The notes under the pieces were generated by a model, which made no database searches, had not been told where the DNA came from, and saw only the letters and a program-made list of their open reading frames with translations. From Gemella haemolysans ATCC 10379 (lineage in GTDB: Bacteria > Bacillota > Bacilli > Staphylococcales > Gemellaceae), in the NCBI RefSeq assembly GCF_000173915.1, contig NZ_ACDZ02000009.1, positions 124,001 through 188,000 of the forward strand: a stretch of 64,000 bases of DNA, written 5' to 3'. The position numbers and the translations under genes are program-made. Each line of letters starts with the position of its first letter. Position 1 is the stretch's first letter. Positions 55,317-64,000 of the stretch are shown here, one piece after another.

Positions 55317-55357
55317 AAAAACCTAGATTTAGAAATTTCTAAATCTAGGTTTTTTAA
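55317..55357 (+). terminator. Perfect-palindrome terminator of the M26 gene
   Basis: AAAACCTAGATTTAGAAA (55317-55334) is followed directly by its perfect reverse complement, then more T residues on the + strand. Confidence 0.88.
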
Positions 55358-55441
55358 TATTTTGCAAGTTTCTCCTTCTATCATTTAGGTTACATTTTTA
55401 TATTCAGATTACGTAAACTTAATACTCACAACCTTTTAAAA

Positions 55442-55471
55442 AATTCAGGACTATTTTTTAAGCCCTGAATT
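55442..55471 (-). terminator. Terminator of the DeoR-family gene
   Basis: AATTCAGG (55442-55449) pairs with CCTGAATT (55464-55471), 7 bases past the stop at 55478. Its T-run is weak on the minus strand. Confidence 0.6.
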
Positions 55472-55477
55472 ATCGTT

Positions 55478-56227
55478 TTATATTATTTCTACTTCTTTTC
55501 TATATTGATCCTTAATAGTTTCATCAAGAACATCATCACTGATGATTGCTGTTAGATCTTTTAGTTGAAAAAATGTATAAAATGCATGGGTTGAAAACTT
55601 ACTATGATCTGCTAGAACATAACGTTCAGTCGCGTTATTAAGAATCGTCTCGTTACAACGCCCTTCTTCTTCATCAGAAATAGTAACCTTCTCTAAATCT
55701 ATACCATTTACTCCCACAAAAACCTTATTTACACTTATTTTACTAAGCGCGTCTTGCGTGAAATATCCTATAAATCCTTTTGTTTTCTGACGATATCTTC
55801 CCCCGATAAAAATAAGATCACAAGAAGGATTATCTTTAAATTGTTCAAAAACCGTCAATGAATTTGTTACAATATTAAGATTCTTATCTTGTAAAAATTC
55901 TGCCAGATAACTTGTAGTACTTCCAGGTCCGATAAAAATAGTTTCATTATCTTTTATAAGATCCGCTACTTTTCTTGCGATTTGTTTTTTCTCTTCAACA
56001 TTTACAGAAATCTTCTTATTGTAATTATCTTCTTGATAAAAATTTTTCGGTTTTAATTTTGCACCACCATGTATTCTTGTAAGATGCCCATAGTCTTCCA
56101 ATTCTTGTAAGTCACGACGTATTGTCATCTCTGTTACCTTCATATCATGAGCAAGTTTACTTACACGTACTAAATGCTTTGTTTTTAATTCGTTTAAAAT
56201 ATAGCTGTGTCTATCTATTTTTAACAT
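55478..56227 (-). CDS. DeoR/GlpR-family transcriptional regulator
   Basis: This 249-residue protein starts at ATG 56227 (GGAG SD 6 bases upstream); the longer reading to 56260 contains that SD. It has an N-terminal winged helix (VSKLAHDMKVTEMTIRRDLQ, HLTRIHGGAKL) and a C-terminal sensor (FIGPGSTTSYLAEF, TNSLTVFEQF, VGVNGIDLEKVTISDEEEGR, LADHSKFS). It is a second DeoR-type gene in the window, distinct from FruR. No sugar-metabolism gene is adjacent, so its target is unknown. Confidence 0.85.
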   Translation of the reverse strand: MLKIDRHSYILNELKTKHLVRVSKLAHDMKVTEMTIRRDLQELEDYGHLTRIHGGAKLKPKNFYQEDNYNKKISVNVEEKKQIARKVADLIKDNETIFIGPGSTTSYLAEFLQDKNLNIVTNSLTVFEQFKDNPSCDLIFIGGRYRQKTKGFIGYFTQDALSKISVNKVFVGVNGIDLEKVTISDEEEGRCNETILNNATERYVLADHSKFSTHAFYTFFQLKDLTAIISDDVLDETIKDQYRKEVEII

Positions 56228-56343
56228 TTTTTCTCCACTCTCAACTAATAAATTTAACATTTATATTGTAACATTTTTTTGAAAAATATAAAACTGAAAA
56301 CACAAAAAAACATAAAAACGAACGTTAATTCTAACATAAAACA

Positions 56344-56396
56344 CAAAAAAACTAGCTAGTTTTAGGTTAAAGTCCACCTAAATCAGCTAGTTTTTT
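56344..56396 (-). terminator. Terminator of the RDD gene
   Basis: AAAAAACTAGCT pairs with AGCTAGTTTTTT and an inner TTTAGGT/ACCTAAA pair extends the stem. It begins two bases after the stop at 56399. Confidence 0.85.
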
Positions 56397-56398
56397 CA

Positions 56399-56992
56399 TT
56401 ATTTTTCTTTATCTTCTTTTATTTTTTCTACTTTTGCTTGTTCTGTAGCTGCTACAACTCGCATATTCAATAGTCTATCGTATAACATTATCGAATCTTT
56501 ACGTTTAAGTATATACGTTTCATATAACCAGAATAATGCTGAAACTGGGACTGCTGCCCAACCTATTGTAACTTTAATTAAGAATTCTCTAATTAAATAT
56601 CTAGAAAATTCAATTTTCTTGTTATCAGTTGGAACTATTCTTACTTTGAATAATTTTTTTCCAATTGTTTGACCTTGCCATTTATGCGGTAGGTATCCAT
56701 ATAAAAGAACTGCAAAAATAACTATTGAAATCGTCATATACAGTGCATTTCTTTCATTTTCTGCTCCACCTTGAGCTCGTAATGTCGCAGTCATATATTG
56801 AAACACAAAAGCTATTGGTAGATAAATTGCTAAGTCTATTAGATAGGCAAAGAAACGTTTAACGATTGACGCTGTTTCTCCATTCACATCTAACAACGGC
56901 TCTTCTATTGGTCCTGAGATATCACTTAATGTCGGCTTAATATTCCTGTCATTATAGCTATATGATCTATTTTTTTTAATCTTTTTTACCAT
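56399..56992 (-). CDS. RDD-family membrane protein
   Basis: This 197-residue protein carries the RDD pattern in SIVKRFFAYLIDLAIYLPIA (about residues 42-61), WQGQTIGKKLFKVRIV in the middle and DSIMLYDRLLNMRVV near the end. Three membrane segments are visible. RDD proteins have unproven roles, with ion or metabolite transport suggested. It starts 7 bases after the stop of the YebC gene, so they form an operon. Confidence 0.85.
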   Translation of the reverse strand: MVKKIKKNRSYSYNDRNIKPTLSDISGPIEEPLLDVNGETASIVKRFFAYLIDLAIYLPIAFVFQYMTATLRAQGGAENERNALYMTISIVIFAVLLYGYLPHKWQGQTIGKKLFKVRIVPTDNKKIEFSRYLIREFLIKVTIGWAAVPVSALFWLYETYILKRKDSIMLYDRLLNMRVVAATEQAKVEKIKEDKEK

Positions 56993-56999
56993 AAGTCAC

Positions 57000-57719
57000 C
57001 TAGGCTTCTAAGTCAACGTTGTGGTATACTTGTTGAACATCTTCACAATCATCAAGCATTTCTAACATTCTTTCAAATTTAGCTTTATCTTCTTCGCTTA
57101 ATGTTACTTCATTTTGAGGAATCATTGAAATCTCAGCAACTTCAAACTCTTCGATTCCAGCAGCTTTTAGCGCTTCTTGGATTTCGTGGAAGTTTTCTGG
57201 TTCACCGTATACTAGTGTTAATTCATCTTCTTCGATAATATCACGAGCATCGATATCTGCTTCCATAAGGATTTCTAATAATTCATCAGCACTTTTACCT
57301 TCAACACCGATTACTGCAGTGTTGTCAAACATGTAGTTAACAGAACCAGTAACACCTAAGTTACCTCCGTTTTTACCTAATGCTGTACGTACTTCAGCAG
57401 CTGTACGGTTAACATTGTTTGTAAGAGTATCGATGATAACCATTGTTCCACTTACACCAAAACCTTCATAGCGTAATTCATCGTAGTTCTCTTCACTTCC
57501 ACCTTTTGCTTTTTCAATAGCACGGTCAATAATATTTTTAGGAACACGGTAAGTTTTCGCTCTTTCTAAAACTACTTTTAGATTTCTGTTACTTTCTGGA
57601 TCTGGTTCTCCAGTTTTTGCTGCTTGGTAGATTTCACGTCCAAACTTAGCATAAATCTTACTAGTGTTAGCGTCTTTTGCCGCTTTTTTTTCTTTAATAT
57701 TATTCCATTTACGACCCAT
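57000..57719 (-). CDS. yebC: YebC/PmpR-family translational/transcriptional regulator
   Basis: This 239-residue protein starts [16 protein letters not shown] and has [37 protein letters not shown] and LTVYGEP-like motifs of the YebC family. These proteins relieve ribosome stalling at proline-rich sequences or bind DNA. The length is standard, and the N-terminal form is the shorter firmicute (YeeN-like) type. It is co-transcribed with the RDD gene. Confidence 0.92.
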   Translation of the reverse strand: MGRKWNNIKEKKAAKDANTSKIYAKFGREIYQAAKTGEPDPESNRNLKVVLERAKTYRVPKNIIDRAIEKAKGGSEENYDELRYEGFGVSGTMVIIDTLTNNVNRTAAEVRTALGKNGGNLGVTGSVNYMFDNTAVIGVEGKSADELLEILMEADIDARDIIEEDELTLVYGEPENFHEIQEALKAAGIEEFEVAEISMIPQNEVTLSEEDKAKFERMLEMLDDCEDVQQVYHNVDLEA

Positions 57720-57953
57720 AGTCTTTTAATCTCTCTTTCTTTATATAAATATTTTCCATAATAGTAATTTTCCTCACCAAAAAACGGCTAGAAAGTTATT
57801 ACATACCACTCTATATTACTATATTTAAGCTATTTTTTCAAGCATTGTCTAGATTTTTTAGCTAATTAACAATCATGTGTTTTTATTTATTATCTTTATA
57901 CTATTCAATATAAATAACTATAAAATTATAACTTTGCCTTAATGTATCTATCA

Positions 57954-57989
57954 TAAAAAGAATGGCTAATATATAACCATTCTTTTTAA
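57954..57989 (-). terminator. Terminator of the KPEP-tail adhesin
   Basis: AAAAAGAATGG (57955-57965) pairs with CCATTCTTTTT (57977-57987), with A/T runs on each side. It lies 12 bases past the stop at 58001. The remainder of 57720-58000 shows no further feature. Confidence 0.82.
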
Positions 57990-58000
57990 ATATCTTCACT

Positions 58001-61000
58001 TTAGTTTTGTTTTTTACGTCTAGCTACCTCTGCAGCTACTAACGATATTAATCCTAAAGCTCCAAACCCAGTAGTTTTTTCCCCTGTATTAGCCAACTCC
58101 CTTGTTCCTTGCTTCACTAACACATCTTTCTGTTTTGGTTCCGGTTTCGGTTCTAGCTTCGGCTCTGGCTTCGGTTCTGGTTTCGGCTCCGGTTTCGGTT
58201 CTGGCTTCGGCTCTGGTTTCGGCTCTGGTTTCGGCTCTGGCTTCGGCTCCGGTTTCGGTTCTGGCTTCGGCTCTGGCTTCGGTTCTGGCTTCGGCTCCGG
58301 CTTCGGCTCTGGCTTCGGCTCCGGTTTCGGCTCTGGCTTCGGCTCTGGTTTCGGCTCTGGCTTCGGCTCTGGTTTCGGCTCTGGTTTTATATCTGCTTCA
58401 TAGTACACATCTACTTTTTCATTTTCTGTTGTTGATGTTACTTCTGTCGCTTCTACTCTTGCTATACTTGGTGCTTTGTAGTTTGCTATTGATTCTGGTG
58501 TTACTTCTGACCAGTTACCTTTGTTCCACTCTCCATATATAACTTTTCCAGTGACTTTGTTTGTTGTTTTGATTCTTGTTAACGTCACACTTTGTACCAT
58601 TGGGTCTTTCAAGACTTTGTTCGTACCTTTTTCTAGGTAGTTGATTATTCTTGTGATTACTTTTGTTTCCACTTCGTCTTCTTTTGCTTGTGGATACTTC
58701 ACTACTACTTCTGTATCTTCCATTGTTGGTGTTACTTCTACTAACGACACACTTGCTTTATCTGGTGTTCCATATTTTTCTACTGTTGGTGAGACTTGCT
58801 CTTTCCAACTTCCTGGTGTCCACGTTCCTTCTTCAAGTGTATTTGTTACTTTGTTTCGTTTGTTTGTTCTTGTTAGTGTCACCGTTTGTACTACTTTTGG
58901 TGAGACTTCTGTAGTTTCGTTGCTTGCATCTACATACTTAATTGTACGTGTGATGGTTTTTGTTTCTACTTCATCTTTGTACAAAGTATCATAAACATAA
59001 GTTACAGTAATTTCTTCGCTATTAATAACACCTTCAACTGGAGCAGATGTTTCTTTAACTTTCATATATCTATACGCTATTCCATTATATGTAAATTCAT
59101 CAGGACGATATTCTTCTGTATCTACATTATAATCTTTTGTATAAGCTCTTTTTTCGATAGCTGTTATTGTTGGTTTAATCGTATTCCCTTGCATATCTTC
59201 ATATGCAATTTTAACAGCTCCATTTTTTATGTTTTCTATTTTAATATTAACAGAAGCTACATTCGCCTCATTATATATTTTTTCTGCATTTGTTTTTGCT
59301 GCTGCTGAAATATAAGCTACCTGTGTATCCTTTGCATCTTTAGAAATTCTTGCTGGTACTAAAAATTCATTTGACAATCCTGGATTTAAAGTTGTCCCTG
59401 GATTAGAAACAAACTTAACTGCTGTAACCTTACTCCAATCTGTAACTTGATTTGCTGTTAAAGTTGTTGCTGCAGCAACTTCATTAGCATTTCCATTAAT
59501 CGGAGAAGTTAAGTAGTATGCAGTCCATCCTGCAGGTGCTATTGCTTCTCCTGTAGCCTCCACATCAAATGCAGAATTACGGGCTATATTTGTATCAACA
59601 ATATTCTTATCCCCTTTTTTAGGTAATGTCACAAGTACTTCATTATTTGCTAATTTTGAATTATCTGTATTTGATAATGTAAAACGGTATGTCACATCTG
59701 TTTTCGGAGCTAAATTCTGTAACGAAGTTGTATACCCTTCTCGTTGATCATTTTTATCGGTTACATCTACATGTAATCGTGTCCCTGATGTATTACTTAC
59801 AGGAATTTCATAAGTGAAAGTTGTTGTATTGATAATTGTCTTATCTCCATCAAACTCATCATTAGGATTTAATCCATGTAGGAATCTACTTTCATCCCAA
59901 ACTAATGTGTATTTCAAACGATAACTACCTGTTTGAACCCACTGCGCTACATTAAACTCTAAATTTGGAGTTACATTCTCACGAGTATTTGAATCTTTTG
60001 GATCAATAACCAATACACGTTTACCAGTATTTTGATAATTTTCATCTACAGTTACAAATGGACTATTCCCTGCATAACTAAATCCATCCGGTAATTCAAC
60101 AATAATTTTAGCATTTTTCGCACCAAGATAAGTTAAGCTCTTATCTGTAGTAGCACCATGTGAAGTATATGTACTATATACACGATTTCCTAAACCTGAA
60201 GGTGAGTAATCATAAGCTTCTATTCCAGAACTTAATGATTGTGTTTTGTTCCCTGCTAGAACCGTTTCTACCTTCCCAGTTCTTGGTGTCAATTTTAAAG
60301 CTGTTCTAGCATCTGCTAAAATCGTTTTAGAAATACTTGTATTGACCACATCTGTATCTTGAGTTGAAACTCGTGCAGTAACAATACTCTTCGGTTCTTT
60401 TCCTTCCGCTACCATCTGTTTAGCTTTTTCTAAGCCTTTTAAGTTTTGATGTAAATAAATACCTGCTTGGCTTAATGTATTACTTGTAAAATTCATCTCA
60501 CCTTTTGGTTTTATTACGACCTTAGTTGTTCCTTCTGGTAAATCTATAGAAGTTCCACCGTTTTTCTTAAAGGAAATTTCTCCTAACTTCGTTTCCGTTG
60601 TCCCATTTACCGTATATACTTCAAACGTATTGCTAGTTCCTAAGTCATCTGGTGCATACCAAGCAGCGTAAGCCCCATTCTTATTCCAAATACCATAAAA
60701 CTCGAGAGATCTCTTTTGATCAAAATCACTATCAATGGTTAATTCAACTTCCTTAACTTTTGTCGGAGTATCAACACTTCTCCAGAAAACTATAATTCTC
60801 TTATCATCTGTTTCCGTATTAATTCCAGGAATTGCAATATTCACTCTATTTTCATAATTCTGTTCATTAGTAAAGTTATTAATCACTAATGGGGGTTGCG
60901 CTCCTGCTGCATTTGGTGTTGCTCCTCCCCCGTTATTCTCATATGGATTAACAGCTTTTACTACTAGTGAAGTTGTTCCTTGGCTTGTATTTGTTTCCCC

Positions 61001-62263
61001 TGATTTATCTGTATAAATTACATTGTCTGTAAATGTAAATTCTTTTCCTTTTAAAAACTCTTCTAATGTACCTGCTTGGCGCATATTAATACGAAGCGTA
61101 TCATCACTAGTATTATTCCCTTGATCAAACACAGGCTTCGCATCTGTTATTGTTCTTGTATAGCGAGCGATAGTCCCCTCTTGAGTCCAACCATCATTTA
61201 TAGATGCTTGAGATAAAACTGCACCAGTTGGTAACGTTACTTCATGAACAATTTTATTTACCGCTGAAGTCTCTTTATTAAAAGTAGTTAATTTTAAAAC
61301 TAATTCTTTATTCTTAGTTTCATCAATAGAATCACCCGGCGCATTTGTGTTAAATAAAGCTAAATCTCTAGCTCCACTTTCACTGTCTACATGAATACTA
61401 GCATATCCACTCTTATTTGTATTAGTTACTCTAGCTGTTGTAGAAGTAGCTGGTGTAATAGCCGTACCAGTCTTATCAACTACCTGAGCTGTAATTGTAG
61501 TTTGTGAATTACGTCCCGTTCTATATTTATCAAACTTATAACTTATATTAAAGCTAGCATACGAACCACTTGGAACTTCTCCAGTATAAATTTTATATTG
61601 TGTATCATTTACTTTTTCAACTTTTAAAGCAGTCCCAAGTTGTACATCAGTAATCGGTTCGTTAGCTGGTAAATTTACTAAAATATAAGACCCATCCTCT
61701 AATTTCGAAGGTGCAGACACATCTAATCTAAATGTTGAGATAATTTGTTCACCTACATTATATTCTGTTTGTTTTCCAACTAAATTACCTTGTAAACTGA
61801 CTCTATTTTCAACTGTTGGTTGTGTTTGATTAGTAGCTACAGATTCTGTTGTTGAACTTGGTTTATTTGTTGTAGTAACCGGTACATATGTAATTTTATA
61901 TTTATTTTTTCCAACAAGTTGTAAATTTGTCGCAGTAAATCCAGGATAATCTTTCTTTAATTGATCAAGACTTTCTGAAAATTTCGATTTTAAAATAGCT
62001 ACATCCTCTACTACGCCACCCGGTTTCTCATGAGTCACCATTACAAACTCTTGTGCATCTACTACTGTCGAGTCTCCCGTTCCCGTTCTATTAAAACCTG
62101 AATCACCTTCTCCTGCATAGGCTAGATTAGTATTTCCAAGAAACATCACCCCTGCTATCGCCACAGAAGATACAGCTATACTAGCAACCCCAACATTAAA
62201 TTTCCTAATACTAAATCTATTATCTCTCTGGTTAATGTTAATCTTATGTTGTTTTTTTATCAT
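58001..62263 (-). CDS. YSIRK/LANTG surface adhesin with long Lys-Pro-Glu-Pro tail
   Basis: This 1420-residue protein starts at ATG 62263 (AGGAG SD). It has a YSIRK signal ([20 protein letters not shown]), then a series of beta-rich modules: an Ig-like region at about 155-290, a large globular region at about 290-1060, one MucBP-like module ([16 protein letters not shown], about 1065) and two Mub-type modules ([30 protein letters not shown]). A Lys-Pro-Glu-Pro tail of about 90 residues follows (hexanucleotide-period DNA at 58136-58385). The sorting signal is [14 protein letters not shown], hydrophobic stretch, RRKKQN. The tail would span the wall. It shares no N-terminal domain with the cassette adhesins. 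It is a stand-alone unit with its own terminator. Confidence 0.9.
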   Translation of the reverse strand: MIKKQHKININQRDNRFSIRKFNVGVASIAVSSVAIAGVMFLGNTNLAYAGEGDSGFNRTGTGDSTVVDAQEFVMVTHEKPGGVVEDVAILKSKFSESLDQLKKDYPGFTATNLQLVGKNKYKITYVPVTTTNKPSSTTESVATNQTQPTVENRVSLQGNLVGKQTEYNVGEQIISTFRLDVSAPSKLEDGSYILVNLPANEPITDVQLGTALKVEKVNDTQYKIYTGEVPSGSYASFNISYKFDKYRTGRNSQTTITAQVVDKTGTAITPATSTTARVTNTNKSGYASIHVDSESGARDLALFNTNAPGDSIDETKNKELVLKLTTFNKETSAVNKIVHEVTLPTGAVLSQASINDGWTQEGTIARYTRTITDAKPVFDQGNNTSDDTLRINMRQAGTLEEFLKGKEFTFTDNVIYTDKSGETNTSQGTTSLVVKAVNPYENNGGGATPNAAGAQPPLVINNFTNEQNYENRVNIAIPGINTETDDKRIIVFWRSVDTPTKVKEVELTIDSDFDQKRSLEFYGIWNKNGAYAAWYAPDDLGTSNTFEVYTVNGTTETKLGEISFKKNGGTSIDLPEGTTKVVIKPKGEMNFTSNTLSQAGIYLHQNLKGLEKAKQMVAEGKEPKSIVTARVSTQDTDVVNTSISKTILADARTALKLTPRTGKVETVLAGNKTQSLSSGIEAYDYSPSGLGNRVYSTYTSHGATTDKSLTYLGAKNAKIIVELPDGFSYAGNSPFVTVDENYQNTGKRVLVIDPKDSNTRENVTPNLEFNVAQWVQTGSYRLKYTLVWDESRFLHGLNPNDEFDGDKTIINTTTFTYEIPVSNTSGTRLHVDVTDKNDQREGYTTSLQNLAPKTDVTYRFTLSNTDNSKLANNEVLVTLPKKGDKNIVDTNIARNSAFDVEATGEAIAPAGWTAYYLTSPINGNANEVAAATTLTANQVTDWSKVTAVKFVSNPGTTLNPGLSNEFLVPARISKDAKDTQVAYISAAAKTNAEKIYNEANVASVNIKIENIKNGAVKIAYEDMQGNTIKPTITAIEKRAYTKDYNVDTEEYRPDEFTYNGIAYRYMKVKETSAPVEGVINSEEITVTYVYDTLYKDEVETKTITRTIKYVDASNETTEVSPKVVQTVTLTRTNKRNKVTNTLEEGTWTPGSWKEQVSPTVEKYGTPDKASVSLVEVTPTMEDTEVVVKYPQAKEDEVETKVITRIINYLEKGTNKVLKDPMVQSVTLTRIKTTNKVTGKVIYGEWNKGNWSEVTPESIANYKAPSIARVEATEVTSTTENEKVDVYYEADIKPEPKPEPKPEPKPEPKPEPKPEPKPEPKPEPKPEPKPEPKPEPKPEPKPEPKPEPKPEPKPEPKPEPKPEPKPEPKLEPKPEPKQKDVLVKQGTRELANTGEKTTGFGALGLISLVAAEVARRKKQN
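58136..58385 (-). repeat. Hexanucleotide-period repeat encoding the KPEP tail
   Basis: GGCTCTGGTTTCGG-type sequence repeats with a 6- or 12-base period for about 250 bases. Slippage would change tail length in whole codons. Confidence 0.75.
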
Positions 62264-62533
62264 CTTTATTCTCCTAATTTATACTGTTATATATAATTTT
62301 CACTTACCAATATTCTTTAAAACTTAACATCTCTAACAATATATTTTATCATTTTTCTTATCTATTTTCAAATATTTTAATATGTTATTTCTATGAAGTG
62401 TACTCAAAAAGAAAACTGATTTATCAACCGTCGGATAACTTCGATTTATTATTTAACCTCAACTTCTTTTATTAACCTAATTAATTAAATAGTTCAATAT
62501 ATGAAGATAATCTACATATTACCTCTTATATAT
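62264..62533. other. AT-rich upstream region of the KPEP-tail adhesin
   Basis: No ORF and no clear promoter were seen by eye. It is bounded by the start at 62263 and the terminator at 62534-62573. Confidence 0.4.
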
Positions 62534-62573
62534 AAAAAAAATTCGAAGCCAGGTCTTCCCAAGCTCCGAATTT
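62534..62573 (-). terminator. Terminator of the GcvH-like gene
   Basis: AAATTCGAAGC (62539-62549) pairs with GCTCCGAATTT (62563-62573) with one mismatch; the T-run on the minus strand comes from 62534-62540. Confidence 0.82.
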
Positions 62574-62591
62574 AGTACATAATTAATGTTA

Positions 62592-62927
62592 TTATTTGTA
62601 GTCTGGTAATTTGTTAAATTCAACTTCATCAACGTTTGTTAATTTAACAATCCAAGATTCTTTTGGATCAGCTGAGTTTAATACAGTTGGCTCTTCTTCA
62701 GCTTTTTTGTTGTATTCTACTACATCACCAGCTAATGGCGCGTTAACGTCTAATACAGTTTTTGATGCTTCTAAACGTAAGATAACATCATCTTTTGCTA
62801 ATTTTTCATTTTTTGAAAATTCTACGAATCCTACAGTACCAACGTCATCTTGTAATTCAGCTGTTGGTCCAACAATGTAAACTCCTTCGTTCTTTTCAAT
62901 CCATAACGCTTTTGCTAATTTTTTCAT
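62592..62927 (-). CDS. GcvH-like lipoyl-carrier protein
   Basis: This 111-residue protein has the glycine-cleavage H-protein pattern: VGFVEFSKNEKLAKDDVILR, then the lipoylation site LEASKTVLDVNAPLAG with the target Lys at residue 56. It is shorter than canonical GcvH (about 125-130) and starts MKKLAKALWIEKNEG, like the GcvH-L forms that pair with LplA2 and Sir2/macrodomain genes. A lipoate-protein ligase gene is the next gene upstream on the same strand. No GcvP or GcvT gene is in the window. Confidence 0.85.
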   Translation of the reverse strand: MKKLAKALWIEKNEGVYIVGPTAELQDDVGTVGFVEFSKNEKLAKDDVILRLEASKTVLDVNAPLAGDVVEYNKKAEEEPTVLNSADPKESWIVKLTNVDEVEFNKLPDYK

Positions 62928-63131
62928 TTTACAACCTTCTTTCTTTCTTTTTTATAAGTTTTCTTGAGAATCGGCGCTATAATTCAACACTGATTTTTAC
63001 TCAAAGGTATATTATACATTCTAAAAAAAAAAAATCAACAAAAATTTTAATTCTACAGAAATTGATTTTTAATTTCAGTTAGAACTAAAAACTAATAAGT
63101 CACTGCGTCAAGATATCATTTAATATTCACC

Positions 63132-64000
63132 TTAACTCAATATCAAATCTACTAATTCTTGCGCCTCTACTCTTCCAAAATAATAGCCTAAATCGATACC
63201 TTCTAATACTCCTAGTAAATCTTCTTCTTTTACCCTTACTCCTATTAGTTTTTCCTCAATATCCCCGACATTACCTTTTCCGAAAAAATCTCCATAAATC
63301 TTAGCTTTTGTGATTCGTCCCGCTTCTACTTCCAGATTAAACTCAATAGTCCCAATTCCAAGACGAGCATCTCTGTTATAATTATAACGTGGTGATTTTC
63401 CGTAATTCCAATCCCAGTTTTGATATTTCTTAGAAAGCAACTCATCGATTTCTTGCCAATCTTCTTCTGTAAGTTCATAACGTTTTATGTCTTCGAGTTT
63501 TTCACAATTAAACAAGCGGCATAAGTATAAGTCTTTGAAATCTACTACAGATAAATCTCTATATTTCTCATCTAAATACTCTCTAAGACCTGTAACTCTA
63601 CTTCGTACCGAATCAATTCCTTTCGACTCAATTTTCTTACGATTAGGTGTTAGTACATTTACCATCGCATCATAATTAACATCTAGAAGTAGCGTATATC
63701 CCCCATAAATTTTACCATTAACAAGAGTCATGGCAGCTCCACTAACTTTCTTTCCATCAACAACAAGGTCATTTCGCCCTGTTTGTTCAACCTCACTCAC
63801 ACCTAAATCATGTAGAATATTTACCGCAGGTTCATAGAATTTTTTAAAATTACCATAAACATTACTATCACCGTTCATAATAAGGCAGATATTCACAGCC
63901 CCCTCATCTAAAAATACTGTTCCTCCACCTGTATCACGTCTAACAAGTGTTATCCCGTGACCTTTCATGTACTCATGGTTAATCTCTTTTTCGGCATTTT
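63132..64000 (-). CDS. lplA: Lipoate-protein ligase A, N-terminus beyond window
   Basis: The frame runs off the right edge; upstream codons still read NAEKEINHEYMKGHGITLV, so the ATG at 63968 is internal. Motifs: RRDTGGGTVFLDEG (lipoate pocket, usual RRxxGGGxVxxD), GRNDLVVDGKKVSG with the catalytic Lys, and a C-terminal accessory domain (LGIGTIEFNLEVEAGRI, YGDFFGKGNV). It ligates lipoate to carrier proteins with ATP. The neighbouring lipoyl-carrier gene is a natural substrate. Confidence 0.9.
   Translation of the reverse strand, partial: NAEKEINHEYMKGHGITLVRRDTGGGTVFLDEGAVNICLIMNGDSNVYGNFKKFYEPAVNILHDLGVSEVEQTGRNDLVVDGKKVSGAAMTLVNGKIYGGYTLLLDVNYDAMVNVLTPNRKKIESKGIDSVRSRVTGLREYLDEKYRDLSVVDFKDLYLCRLFNCEKLEDIKRYELTEEDWQEIDELLSKKYQNWDWNYGKSPRYNYNRDARLGIGTIEFNLEVEAGRITKAKIYGDFFGKGNVGDIEEKLIGVRVKEEDLLGVLEGIDLGYYFGRVEAQELVDLILS

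Noticed and set aside
58102-58542. + strand Ala/Ser/Val-rich ORF
   Set aside because: It is antisense to the Lys-Pro-Glu-Pro tail.

Overview
The window comes from a low-GC, AT-rich Firmicute that looks like Gemella (order Bacillales, family Gemellaceae). The clues are many YSIRK-type LPXTG surface proteins, an M26 (IgA1-protease-like) metalloprotease, a FabK-type enoyl-ACP reductase and a fruRKA operon. Species is not resolved. I recognised no tRNA, rRNA, CRISPR array, insertion sequence or integrase.

Layout. 1-3.5 kb: a truncated LytR-CpsA-Psr protein overlapping a diacylglycerol-kinase-family gene, then two tandem DUF4064-like membrane proteins. 3.9-4.6 kb: a small secreted protein with a His/Arg/Pro-rich tail. 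5.1-13.6 kb: cassette 1, a 1929-residue MucBP-repeat adhesin preceded by a GT52-type (sialyltransferase-motif) gene and a GtfA/TarM-like GT4 gene. 13.6-15.3 kb: an adhesin-repeat remnant and two orphan sigma-70-like regulators on the + strand. 15.5-23.1 kb: a CshA-type fibrillar adhesin whose signal-peptide region lacks a usable start codon. 24.1-25.0 kb: a DUF1963 protein. 25.4-31.7 kb: cassette 2, a 1059-residue adhesin with the same N-terminal architecture as cassette 1, preceded by a GT4 gene and a GT52-GT2 fusion. 32.0-38.5 kb: a mucin-binding-type adhesin broken by two single-base insertions. 39.2-42.9 kb: fruRKA. 43.4-48.5 kb: a DUF805 protein with a Gln/Asn/Pro repeat tail, a FabK-like reductase, a YeiH-type exporter and a YjiH-type membrane protein. 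49.0-55.3 kb: the M26 protease. 55.5-57.7 kb: a second DeoR-family regulator, an RDD protein and a YebC protein. 58.0-62.3 kb: a further YSIRK/LANTG adhesin with a long Lys-Pro-Glu-Pro tail. 62.6 kb-end: a GcvH-like lipoyl-carrier protein and a partial lipoate-protein ligase.

Function. About half of the window encodes wall-anchored proteins. Two adhesin genes that share an N-terminal architecture each lie just downstream of their own GT4 + GT52 glycosyltransferase pair. I infer two paralogous adhesin-glycosylation cassettes, possibly adding a sialic-acid-like cap. This is the most interesting candidate system here. The lost start codon, the double frameshift, the 3-prime-end remnant and the repeat fragment all suggest that adhesin genes in this region turn over by repeat recombination and decay.
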